Origin: Pseudomonadota bacterium
GTDB taxonomy: Bacteria > Pseudomonadota > Alphaproteobacteria > Rhizobiales > Xanthobacteraceae
Length of the DNA: 20,165 nt
NCBI GenBank assembly: GCA_023449855.1
Contig: JAEXHR010000380.1
Location: 1 to 20,165 of the forward strand
Reading direction: 5' to 3'
The position numbers were made by a program, and so were the translations under genes. Position 1 is the first letter of the stretch. Each line of letters begins with the position of its first letter. This document shows positions 7,720-14,484 of this stretch, in pieces. The notes under the pieces are model-generated. The model was not told where the DNA came from. It worked only from the letters and a program-made list of their open reading frames with translations, and searched no databases.

Positions 7720-8982
7720 TCAGGCGTAGCCCTTCTCCTTCTTCCACTGTTTCTCGATCTCGATGATCTTGGACCATTCGGTATCGACATAGTCGACGAC
7801 CCAAGGCGACTTGCTCACCGTCTTTCCCCATGCCACCGGGTAATTGATGATGGTGTGGTCGCTGTCGCGCATGGTGATGCCGCTGCCGCCGAACGGCAAT
7901 TTCACCGTCATGCCGGAGATTTCTTTGGCAAGAGCTGAGCTGTCCGTATTGCCGTTGGTGCGGCGGATCGCCTCGATGATGAATTGGGAGGCGGCGTAGT
8001 TCTGCCACGCCCAATTGGTCGGCTCGTGCGGCGCCACCTTGACATAGGCATCGCAGAAAGCCGTATTGTCGGGCGAACTCGGGAAGCTCTTGTTGTAGCG
8101 ATACGCCGTGTTGAGCCCTTGCGGCAGGTTCTTGATCGAGCTGAGCACCGGAGGATCGCCGAGGCCACCCGAGAAATAGGCGATATTCTGGAAGACACGG
8201 TAGAGGTTCGACTGCTCGATGAAGGCAACAAGATCGCCTCCCCACAATGCCGAATACACTGCCTGCGGCTTTACCTGCATCAGTTTGGTGATGCTCTCGG
8301 TGTAATCGGGCGCGAACAGCTTCGGCCAGAGCTGATCAACCACCTCGATCGACGGCTCGAACTGTTTGGCGTATTGCAGGAATTCGGCAGTGTTGTCGCG
8401 GCCGTAGGCATAGTCAGGCGAACAGGTCGCCCATTTCTTGAGACCCTTCTCCTTGGCGATTGTCGCGGCGTAACTGCCACCGGCGACGGCATCGTGAATG
8501 CCCTGGCGCGCGCACCGGAATACGTTCTTGGCGAACAGCTTCGGATCCGCGGTCAACGAAGAGGTTTCGCTGCAGGTATGAAGACAGAGGATGCCGAGAT
8601 CGCGCACGACCTCATGCACGGCAAAGCTGCCCGACGAGGCTTCGCCATCGATGATGATGTCGCAACCGTCATTGTTGATCAGGTCGCGCGTGACCTTGGC
8701 GGCCTCATCCGGGCGACCCTTGGAATCGCGATCGATCACCTCAAATTTGCGGCCGTTGATACCGCCCGCTTCATTGATCTGATTGAATGCCAGTTGAACT
8801 GCAGAACGGCTGGACGTGCCGAGGATGGCAACACGCCCTGACAGGATCGTGGGCAGACCGATCTTGATCACCTTCGCCTGCGCGCCGGCAACATGCGGTG
8901 CACCGATCGCAGCAAGCCCCGCCATCGCACCTGCGCCCTTGAGCACGCGTCGACGTGAAATGCCCTTGGTCGTCTTCGTCAT
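7720..8982 (-). CDS. ABC transporter substrate-binding protein (LivK-like, Tat signal)
   Basis: This is the periplasmic binding protein of the adjacent HAAT importer, 420 residues, periplasmic-binding fold type I. The N-terminus has a twin-arginine export motif, SRRRVLKG (residues 9-16), then a hydrophobic stretch and a likely cleavage site near AGAQA (32-36). The mature part begins KVIKIGLPTILSGRVAILG and has the family-type segment AFNQINEAGGINGRKFEVIDRD. The start is an ATG with GGGAGGG about 4 bp upstream. The gene sits upstream of livHMGF in the usual K-H-M-G-F order, after the monooxygenase gene. Tat export suggests folding before secretion. The ligand is unknown, and an alcohol, ketone, amide or acid linked to the monooxygenase pathway is plausible. 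Confidence 0.93.
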   Translation of the reverse strand: MTKTTKGISRRRVLKGAGAMAGLAAIGAPHVAGAQAKVIKIGLPTILSGRVAILGTSSRSAVQLAFNQINEAGGINGRKFEVIDRDSKGRPDEAAKVTRDLINNDGCDIIIDGEASSGSFAVHEVVRDLGILCLHTCSETSSLTADPKLFAKNVFRCARQGIHDAVAGGSYAATIAKEKGLKKWATCSPDYAYGRDNTAEFLQYAKQFEPSIEVVDQLWPKLFAPDYTESITKLMQVKPQAVYSALWGGDLVAFIEQSNLYRVFQNIAYFSGGLGDPPVLSSIKNLPQGLNTAYRYNKSFPSSPDNTAFCDAYVKVAPHEPTNWAWQNYAASQFIIEAIRRTNGNTDSSALAKEISGMTVKLPFGGSGITMRDSDHTIINYPVAWGKTVSKSPWVVDYVDTEWSKIIEIEKQWKKEKGYA

Positions 8983-9186
8983 TGAACCCTCCCTGATTAT
9001 TTGTCCGGCTTTGCCGGTACAGATTTTATTGTTTTCAGATCAGCGTCGTCTTTGGATCGCCCCTTCCCGTTTCCTCTCAATGATGACCTGCCGGTTGGCA
9101 ATCGTGCGCCAGGAACGGCTCACTGTCCAACAGACTCTTCAGATGCCTCGAGCAAATTCGCAGCAATAGAGTCGCACGCGCTCACG
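8983..9186 (-). promoter_or_regulatory. 204-bp leader between the monooxygenase and binding-protein genes
   Basis: No convincing coding sequence is seen here. A short perfect hairpin, CCGGC-TTT-GCCGG at 9005-9017, lies in the leader just upstream of the binding-protein ribosome-binding site, next to an AT-rich stretch at 9019-9038. The length would allow a separate promoter for the transporter genes, but I cannot place -35 and -10 boxes with confidence, so co-transcription with the monooxygenase remains open. Confidence 0.3.
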
Positions 9187-10824
9187 TCAGCTCAACGCGA
9201 AGCCGCGATAGCCGCTCCGGGCAACATCGTTGCAGATCGCGGTGTAGCGGGCAAAGCCGCCGGCATAGGGCATGAACACGCGCGGTTTGCCGGGCACATT
9301 GGCGCCGAGATACCAGGACGAACTGGCCATCGGCAGCAGCGTTGCGTCCGCGGCCTCATTGACATGCGCGACCCATTTTTCGGTCGAGTCCGTGTCAGCC
9401 TCGATACGCTTCAGCCCCCGGGAGCGCATCTCCCGGATACAGTCGGTGATCCAATCGACGTGCTGCTCGATGGCGATGGGCATGTTGCACAGCACAGACG
9501 GGCTGCCCGGACCGGTAATGGTGAACAGATTCGGGAATTTCGGCGACTGCAGGCCGAGATAGGTCCTCGGGCCGGCCGACCATGCATCCCTCAGTCTATG
9601 GCCCTGGCTACCGCTGATATTCAGATTCACCAGCGGCCCCGTCAGCGCATCGAAGCCGGTGGCGAAGACGATGATGTCGAGCTCGTATTCCTGCCTCGTG
9701 GTGCGAATACCCTTGGGGGTGATCTCCACAATGGGCTCTGCCTTGATATCGACCAGCAGGACATTATCGCGATTGAAGGTTTCGAAATAGCCGCTGTCGA
9801 TTGGCGGACGCTTGGTGGCAAAGCCGTGATCATATGGCGTCAGCATCTCCGCCACCGCAAGGTCTTTCACCACGTCCTTGATCTTGCTGCGCAGGAAATT
9901 GGATGCCGTAAGATTAGCGTCGGCATTCTGCAGCACATCCGAGAATGACGCCCGGAAGCGCAACCCGCCGCGCTCCCACGCCTTCTCATAGATATCCCGC
10001 CTCTCGGCGTCGGAGATCGCTAGCGCCGACTGCTCCGAAATGGTGAATGGATGGCCGTTGGTGCCGGCACGCGCCAGCCGCCAGATCTCGTCGTAATTCT
10101 CCCGGGTATGTTTGACGTCCTCAACCGTTACCGGGCCATTGCGGGCCGGAATGCTGTAATTGGCGGTGCGCTGAAACACCGTCAGATGCTTCGCCTGTTC
10201 GGCAATGACAGGTGCCGCCTGGATGCCGGTCGACCCTGTGCCGATCTGGCCGACCCGCTTGCCCGTGAAGTCGACGCCCTCATGCGGCCATAGACCGGTA
10301 TGGTACCACTGGCCCTCAAATGTCTCGAGCCCCTTCATTTTCGGAACGTTGGCCGTCGAGAGACATCCGACCGCAGTGATGAGGAATGGCGCCGAGAAGG
10401 TCTCTCCGCTCCTGGTCTGCACAGTCCAGATATTGGTGGCATCGTCGAATGCGGCGGAGGTGACTTCAGTATTCAGTCTGATGTCACGCTTGAGATCGAG
10501 CTTGTCGGCAACGAAGTTCAGATACTTCCTGATCTCCGGATGTTCGGGATAGCGCTCACTCCAGCTCCATTCCTGCTCGATCTCCTTGTTGAAAGAGTAG
10601 CAGTAGTAGTAGCTCTCGGAGTCACAGCGCGCGCCGGGATAACGGTTCCAGTACCAGGTGCCGCCGATGCCATCAGCCTTCTCCAGCACCACGGCATTCA
10701 GGCCGAGATCGTCGCGCAATTTGTGCAGCTGGTAGAGGCCTGAAAAACCCGCGCCGATGATGATGGCGTCGAATTGACGCGCTGCGGCATTCACCGCAGA
10801 TGCGGCGCTCTCCTTGATGGCCAA
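9187..10824 (-). CDS. Baeyer-Villiger (flavin-containing) monooxygenase, cyclohexanone monooxygenase-like
   Basis: This is a cytosolic FAD- and NADPH-dependent type I Baeyer-Villiger monooxygenase of 545 residues, the usual size of cyclohexanone monooxygenases. It would use O2 to turn a ketone into an ester or lactone. Two Rossmann motifs are visible: GAGFSG (24-29) for FAD and GTGSTG (195-200) for NADPH. Between them is a perfect fingerprint F-x-G-x3-H-x3-W-P, FEGQWYHTGLWP (169-180). The FAD-domain stretch GGTWYWNRYPGARCDS (54-69) is typical. The start is a TTG preceded by GGGAG with 7-bp spacing, and the nearby ATG at 10831 is in another frame. It is first in a - strand block that continues into an importer and two SDRs, and it diverges from a LysR gene. 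Related possibilities are steroid, terpenoid or aryl-ketone monooxygenases, because the family does not predict substrate. Confidence 0.94.
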   Translation of the reverse strand: MAIKESAASAVNAAARQFDAIIIGAGFSGLYQLHKLRDDLGLNAVVLEKADGIGGTWYWNRYPGARCDSESYYYCYSFNKEIEQEWSWSERYPEHPEIRKYLNFVADKLDLKRDIRLNTEVTSAAFDDATNIWTVQTRSGETFSAPFLITAVGCLSTANVPKMKGLETFEGQWYHTGLWPHEGVDFTGKRVGQIGTGSTGIQAAPVIAEQAKHLTVFQRTANYSIPARNGPVTVEDVKHTRENYDEIWRLARAGTNGHPFTISEQSALAISDAERRDIYEKAWERGGLRFRASFSDVLQNADANLTASNFLRSKIKDVVKDLAVAEMLTPYDHGFATKRPPIDSGYFETFNRDNVLLVDIKAEPIVEITPKGIRTTRQEYELDIIVFATGFDALTGPLVNLNISGSQGHRLRDAWSAGPRTYLGLQSPKFPNLFTITGPGSPSVLCNMPIAIEQHVDWITDCIREMRSRGLKRIEADTDSTEKWVAHVNEAADATLLPMASSSWYLGANVPGKPRVFMPYAGGFARYTAICNDVARSGYRGFALS

Positions 10825-10931
10825 GGCTCATCTCCCGTTTCGTTTTTGGGCAGCGCAACACGCCGCGTCTTGTTGAATCGAAGGCTAGAGATTTGCCGGA
10901 TGGCTTTCCATACTCTATCGTTCAAACCTGA

Positions 10932-10948
10932 TGTGAATTTTGGTCACA
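10932..10948. promoter_or_regulatory. LysR-type operator palindrome (TGTGA-N7-TCACA)
   Basis: TGTGA at 10932-10936 and TCACA at 10944-10948 form a perfect inverted repeat spaced by 7 bp. Inside it is a T-N11-A box (10934-10946), the classic LysR-type binding pattern. It lies 10 bp before the preferred lysR start and about 110 bp from the monooxygenase start in the only divergent gap between them. It is therefore a likely site for LysR autoregulation and control of the monooxygenase. The N7 spacer differs by one from the N6 of a CRP site. Confidence 0.5.
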
Positions 10949-10957
10949 AGAGAAAAC

Positions 10958-11875
10958 GTGAACCGCTACACCGAGATGCTGGTTTTCGTGCGGGCTGCAG
11001 AGGATGGCAGCTTCTCTGCAGCCGCCCGCAATCTCGCAATCACGCCATCGGCCGTGAGCAAGCTGGTCGGACGCCTGGAAGAGCGTGTTGGTGCACTGCT
11101 GTTCCGCCGTGCGCACCGCAACATCGTCATGACCCCGGAGGGAGAGGTCTTCTACCAGGCCGCCCTCGCAGCCATTGAAGCGGTCGAAGCTGCCGACGCC
11201 ACAGTCTTCACTGGCATGCTCGGCCGCGAGACGCTGCGCATTCGCTCGATGCCGATCTTTGGACAGACTGTGCTGGCGCAGAAGCTGCCCGACTTTTGCC
11301 GCATGCATCCAGAGCTACAGGTCGAGCTTCAATTGCGCATCGATCCCGGTCCGCTACTCGACGAAGGCACCGACGTCACGATCCATGTCGGCCATCTCAG
11401 CGATTCCTCGCTGGTAGCAACGCGCTTCACCACGACGCGCTGGATCATTTGCGCATCGCCGGACTATATCGCGCAATACGGTGCCCCGTCGCATCCCAGC
11501 GAATTGTCTCGCCATGCCTGTCTCAATTTCCATTCGTCGATTGCTGCGAGCACCTGGACGGTCCGCGGCGAAGACGGACAATCTGCACCGCTGTCCGTCA
11601 AGAGCCGCATCCGCTCGAACCAGGCCTCGGTCTTGATCCAGTTCGCGCGTGCAGGCCTCGGCATCGTGCGGTTGATCGAGACCCAGATCGCCGACGATCT
11701 CGCGCAGGGCCGACTGGTCGAACTGTTTCCCGAGCATCAATGCCCCGAGGAACACCCGATCTATGCCGTGTATCAAAGCCGGCGGCTACTGAGTAATCGC
11801 GTGCGGGTGTTCCTGGACTTTTTGAAAGCCGCGTTCCCCGATCCGCCGCCCTGGCAATATTGGCGCAAGCGATAG
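10958..11875 (+). CDS. LysR-family transcriptional regulator
   Basis: This is a DNA-binding regulator of about 305 residues. The N-terminal winged helix-turn-helix (residues 3-62) contains MLVFVRAAEDGSFSAAARNL and the recognition region TPSAVSKLVGRLEERVGALLF, split by family as PSAVSKLV and RLEERVG. The rest is a type 2 periplasmic-binding-like effector domain from about residue 85. The longest frame begins with TTG at 10940, but the GTG at 10958 gives the normal LysR N-terminus (MNRYTEMLVFV) and leaves the operator palindrome outside the coding region, so I prefer it. It is divergent from the Baeyer-Villiger monooxygenase, the usual arrangement for a LysR activator and its target. The co-inducer is probably a pathway intermediate, which is an inference. 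Confidence 0.93.
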   Translation: MNRYTEMLVFVRAAEDGSFSAAARNLAITPSAVSKLVGRLEERVGALLFRRAHRNIVMTPEGEVFYQAALAAIEAVEAADATVFTGMLGRETLRIRSMPIFGQTVLAQKLPDFCRMHPELQVELQLRIDPGPLLDEGTDVTIHVGHLSDSSLVATRFTTTRWIICASPDYIAQYGAPSHPSELSRHACLNFHSSIAASTWTVRGEDGQSAPLSVKSRIRSNQASVLIQFARAGLGIVRLIETQIADDLAQGRLVELFPEHQCPEEHPIYAVYQSRRLLSNRVRVFLDFLKAAFPDPPPWQYWRKR

Positions 11876-11897
11876 TCGAGAATGCAGCCCCTCAGCT

Positions 11898-12344
11898 TCA
11901 GCCAATGAGCCGCCAAGACAGGCGTCCGTCGCCATACGCCTCGATCAGACGATTCACCGGATGTCGATCGGCCGCGACAATCTCCTGAATCGCCCTGCGA
12001 TGGACCACGGGACTTTTACCCTCGCGACTGCAATTGCAGAATTTGCACGCCATCGCCTTGGTCGCGTTGTCGATCGTGGCAACATGCTGATTGAGATGCT
12101 TGCCGGCGCCCGGAACGCCCACCTCGATACGAAGACGACGCCGCGCGGACTCCTTGGTTTCGCGATCGAGAACGAATGTGGGGCCGTCGCAATAGAAGCA
12201 GGCCCCGCCCTGCTCGCGCCATAACCCATAGAGCTTGTCGTTACGATCCATCATCCGCCCGTCAATGCTGCCCGATATGCGGCACTTTACCCAGACACGT
12301 GCATTCGCATCCTTCTTTAGCAATTTCAATACGTTGGATTGCAA
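11898..12344 (-). CDS. small HNH-like zinc-binding protein, putative nuclease
   Basis: This 148-residue protein resembles a compact HNH endonuclease. It has two CxxC pairs, C49-C52 (CFYC) and C100-C103 (CKFC), which would hold a structural zinc. Between them, H87-VATID-N93 resembles the ββα-metal strand of HNH enzymes (usually HxATxDH), and N104 follows CKFC. The second motif histidine position is N93 here, so catalytic activity is uncertain. The open frame begins at TTG 12344 without a clear ribosome-binding site. A double ATG at 12254/12251 would give about 118 residues and keep all motifs, so the start is doubtful. It ends 22 bp from the convergent lysR gene and lies downstream of marR. 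It has no evident link to the catabolic operons and may be a solitary accessory gene. Confidence 0.6.
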   Translation of the reverse strand: MQSNVLKLLKKDANARVWVKCRISGSIDGRMMDRNDKLYGLWREQGGACFYCDGPTFVLDRETKESARRRLRIEVGVPGAGKHLNQHVATIDNATKAMACKFCNCSREGKSPVVHRRAIQEIVAADRHPVNRLIEAYGDGRLSWRLIG

Positions 12345-12506
12345 ATTGGCGGAAGAGACTGGACCGCCAACGTCATGTGGCGCTGCGCGCAGACTGTTGT
12401 CGGCCTATGACGCAGCCATCGACCGAAGCGACGTCCGTTCGCGGGCGCGTGCACGAATCCGCGACAGGCACGATCAATTTTTAATCATTCCAAAGAGCTC
12501 CCTCGT

Positions 12507-13001
12507 TCAAATCGGCGCCTCTGAACCGCTCGTACGGTCGGCATGATCAGTCACGATGCGCTGCATCATCGCAAGAAAGAGCTCTTGGTCCGCCGGGCCG
12601 AGCGGTGCCAGCGTCTCGCGATGGGCATCGCGCGCCGCGCCCTCAATCTTGTTCAGCAGCGATGCGCCGGCCGGCGTCAGCTTGCAGACACGCGCGCGCC
12701 GATCGTCGTCACTCACCGGCCGCTCGACCAGTTTGCGAGCCTCGAGGCGCTTCAGCGCACCGGTGGTCGTCGTCCGATCCAGAGCAATATCAGCGGCTAA
12801 GCTGGTCTGATCGGCGGTTCCGCGTACCGCAAGCGCCGACAGCAGGCTGTATTGCAGCGGCGTCATTTCGAAGTCGGCGCAGGCCTCCTGAAACAGAGCC
12901 ACATGAATCTGATGCAGTCGCCGGATCAGGTAACCCGGCCGCTGTTCCAGCGGCCACGGTTTGTGCGCGGCACCGCCACGCGTCGTTCTCTTTGTCGACA
13001 A
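12507..13001 (-). CDS. MarR-family transcriptional regulator
   Basis: This 164-residue winged-helix regulator probably binds DNA as a dimer and releases it when a small aromatic or CoA ligand binds. The DNA-binding core spans about residues 45-110: TPLQYSLLSALAVRG, recognition helix DRTTTTGALKRLEAR (75-89), and wing LVERPVSDDDRRARVCKLTP with the conserved DDDRR (98-102). Dimerisation helices flank it. The start is TTG at 13001, supported by AGGAG with 7-bp spacing. An ATG at 13008 is in a different frame and overlaps. The gene diverges from the metallohydrolase/molybdenum hydroxylase operon over a perfect palindrome, so it is the likely repressor of that operon and of itself. Confidence 0.93.
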   Translation of the reverse strand: MSTKRTTRGGAAHKPWPLEQRPGYLIRRLHQIHVALFQEACADFEMTPLQYSLLSALAVRGTADQTSLAADIALDRTTTTGALKRLEARKLVERPVSDDDRRARVCKLTPAGASLLNKIEGAARDAHRETLAPLGPADQELFLAMMQRIVTDHADRTSGSEAPI

Positions 13002-13047
13002 CTTGCATCTCCTGCGACCGGCCCGCGCCGGCGATTGCGCTTTGTCA

Positions 13048-13076
13048 ATATTGGCACGCTGCTTGCTTTAGTCAAA
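13048..13076 (-). promoter_or_regulatory. possible marR promoter
   Basis: On the - strand, TTGACT (13076-13071) and AATATT (13053-13048) are 17 bp apart, matching sigma-70-type spacing. The putative -35 box overlaps the left arm of the MarR palindrome, which would allow autorepression. This is a pattern match only. Confidence 0.35.
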
Positions 13077-13097
13077 TACGAAGCATGCTTCGTATTT
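13074..13097. promoter_or_regulatory. perfect 24-bp palindrome, probable MarR operator
   Basis: Bases 13074-13097 are a perfect palindrome: the half-site AAATACGAAGCA is followed directly by its exact reverse complement. It sits in the 157-bp divergent gap between marR and the metallohydrolase gene, 62 bp before the latter's start codon. MarR regulators bind palindromes of about this size, often over the -10/-35 boxes of divergent promoters. Size, symmetry and position make this the best operator candidate in the window. Confidence 0.7.
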
Positions 13098-13158
13098 TCC
13101 AGTGCGTGAGAAACGCGCGACAGGAAGACACAAGCGCCCAAAATTCTGGAGACCGATC

Positions 13159-14436
13159 ATGTCCGTTACTGCCTCTTACGACATCCTGCTGCGCGGCGGC
13201 CGCGTCATCGATCCGGCAGCCGGTATCGACGGTATGAAGGATGTCGCCATTCGGGGCGGCAAGATCGCCGCGGTGCAGTCCGACATTCTGCCGACCAGCG
13301 CGCGCGAAGTGATCGACGTCACCGGCAAGCTGGTGCTTCCAGGTCTGATCGATACCCATGGCCATGTCTTTCAATATGTCTCCGGCCGCTTCGGCATGAA
13401 CCCAGACATGGTGGGCGTGCAGTCCGGCGTCACCACGCTGATCGATCAGGGCGGTCCGTCCTGCATGACCTTGCCGGCGTTCCGTCACTTCATCGCGGAG
13501 CCCGCGAAATCGCGCGTCTACGCATTTCTGTCGGCCTATCTGGTCGGCGGTCTTGAAGGGCACTTCTATCCCAATCTCTACAGCCCCGATTGCGTCGATA
13601 TCGATGCGACAGTGAAGTCCGCGCTCGCCAATCGCGATCTCGTGCGCGGCATCAAGGCCCATGCCGAGATCGGCGGCTTTGCCCGCTGGGGCATCCGCGT
13701 GATCGAAATGGCCGCGGAAATCGGCAAGCGCACGGAGCTGCCGGTCTATGTGCATTTCGGCCAGCTCTGGGGGCTGCCCGAAAGCGGCACCAATGGCGAG
13801 GATGTCGATACGATCCTCGAACGCGTGATCCCGCTGCTCAAGGAAGGCGATGTGCTGGCGCATCCGTTCACGCGGCACCCTGGCGGCTTCGTCAATCGCG
13901 AGGGCGAAGTGCATCCGGTGATCCAGGCCGCGATCGATCGCGGCCTCAAGATCGATGTCGGCCATGGCAGCCATTTCTCCTATCGCCTCGCGAAGAAGGC
14001 GATTGCCGCCGGCATCGTTCCCAACACGCTCGGTGCCGACATCCATGGCTACAACACCGACGTCCCCGTCCCTGCGGGAACCCCGGACGAGCATGAGGAT
14101 GACGAGAACCATCCGTTCAAGGGCCAGGCGAAATTCAGCCTGGTGCAGGCAATGAGTTCAATGATGGCGCTCGGCCTCACCCTCGAACAGGTGGTGCCGA
14201 TGGTGACCGCCAATCCGGCCAAGATGGTCGGCCTGTCCGACAAGATCGGTTCGCTGAAGGTCGGCATGGACGCCGATGTCTCGGTGCTCTCGCAGGTGCC
14301 GGGCAAGTTCATCCTGCGTGACAACGAGGACACCAGGACCGTTTCCGACGGCTTGCTGCAGCCAGCCTTCTGCCTGCGCAGTGGCGTCCGCCACGACGCC
14401 GTCGCCCCGATCCTGCCCGCAGCCGTCGCGGCCTGA
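13159..14436 (+). CDS. amidohydrolase-superfamily metallohydrolase (COG3964-like, dihydroorotase-related fold)
   Basis: This 425-residue TIM-barrel metal hydrolase probably cleaves an ester or cyclic/linear amide. Metal ligands visible are H67-G-H69 (DTHGHVF), K166 as the candidate carboxylated lysine (GIKAH), H199 (VYVHFGQ), H235 (LAHPF) and D294 (GADIHGYN). The N- and C-terminal β-sandwich strands (YDILLRGGRVIDPAAG and KVGMDADVSVL) are typical. COG3964 relatives are often misannotated as dihydroorotase, and characterised ones hydrolyse acetyl-mandelate-like esters. An acidic insertion, PDEHEDDENHPF, lies just after the last metal ligand at about 309-320. The ATG at 13159 has a GGAG site upstream, and an earlier frame opening at 13102 overlaps the operator/promoter leader and is not used. 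It is first in the operon with the molybdenum hydroxylase. Confidence 0.88.
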   Translation: MSVTASYDILLRGGRVIDPAAGIDGMKDVAIRGGKIAAVQSDILPTSAREVIDVTGKLVLPGLIDTHGHVFQYVSGRFGMNPDMVGVQSGVTTLIDQGGPSCMTLPAFRHFIAEPAKSRVYAFLSAYLVGGLEGHFYPNLYSPDCVDIDATVKSALANRDLVRGIKAHAEIGGFARWGIRVIEMAAEIGKRTELPVYVHFGQLWGLPESGTNGEDVDTILERVIPLLKEGDVLAHPFTRHPGGFVNREGEVHPVIQAAIDRGLKIDVGHGSHFSYRLAKKAIAAGIVPNTLGADIHGYNTDVPVPAGTPDEHEDDENHPFKGQAKFSLVQAMSSMMALGLTLEQVVPMVTANPAKMVGLSDKIGSLKVGMDADVSVLSQVPGKFILRDNEDTRTVSDGLLQPAFCLRSGVRHDAVAPILPAAVAA

Positions 14437-14484
14437 GGTTTGCGCCCCACAGCAGATCAAACGGAAGACGCCGGGAGTCCGTCG

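Noticed and set aside
9001..9948. + strand open frame (315 codons) opposite the monooxygenase 3' end
   Set aside because: It is a shadow of the monooxygenase and extends into its downstream spacer, with no motif or start support.
10932..10948. CRP/FNR-type site
   Set aside because: The half-sites match but the spacer is 7 rather than 6, and the site sits in a lysR divergent gap with a T-N11-A core, so a LysR site fits better.
12345..12506. Possible small gene between marR and the HNH-like gene
   Set aside because: A + strand frame through this stretch overlaps the HNH-like gene antisense and has no motif or ribosome-binding site. The region seems to be a noncoding spacer with an AT-rich patch near 12475-12490.
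13072..14112. Long - strand open frame (346 codons) opposite the metallohydrolase
   Set aside because: It is antisense to a gene with clear family motifs, has an Asp/His/Arg-rich composition typical of GC-rich shadow frames, and has no recognisable domain.
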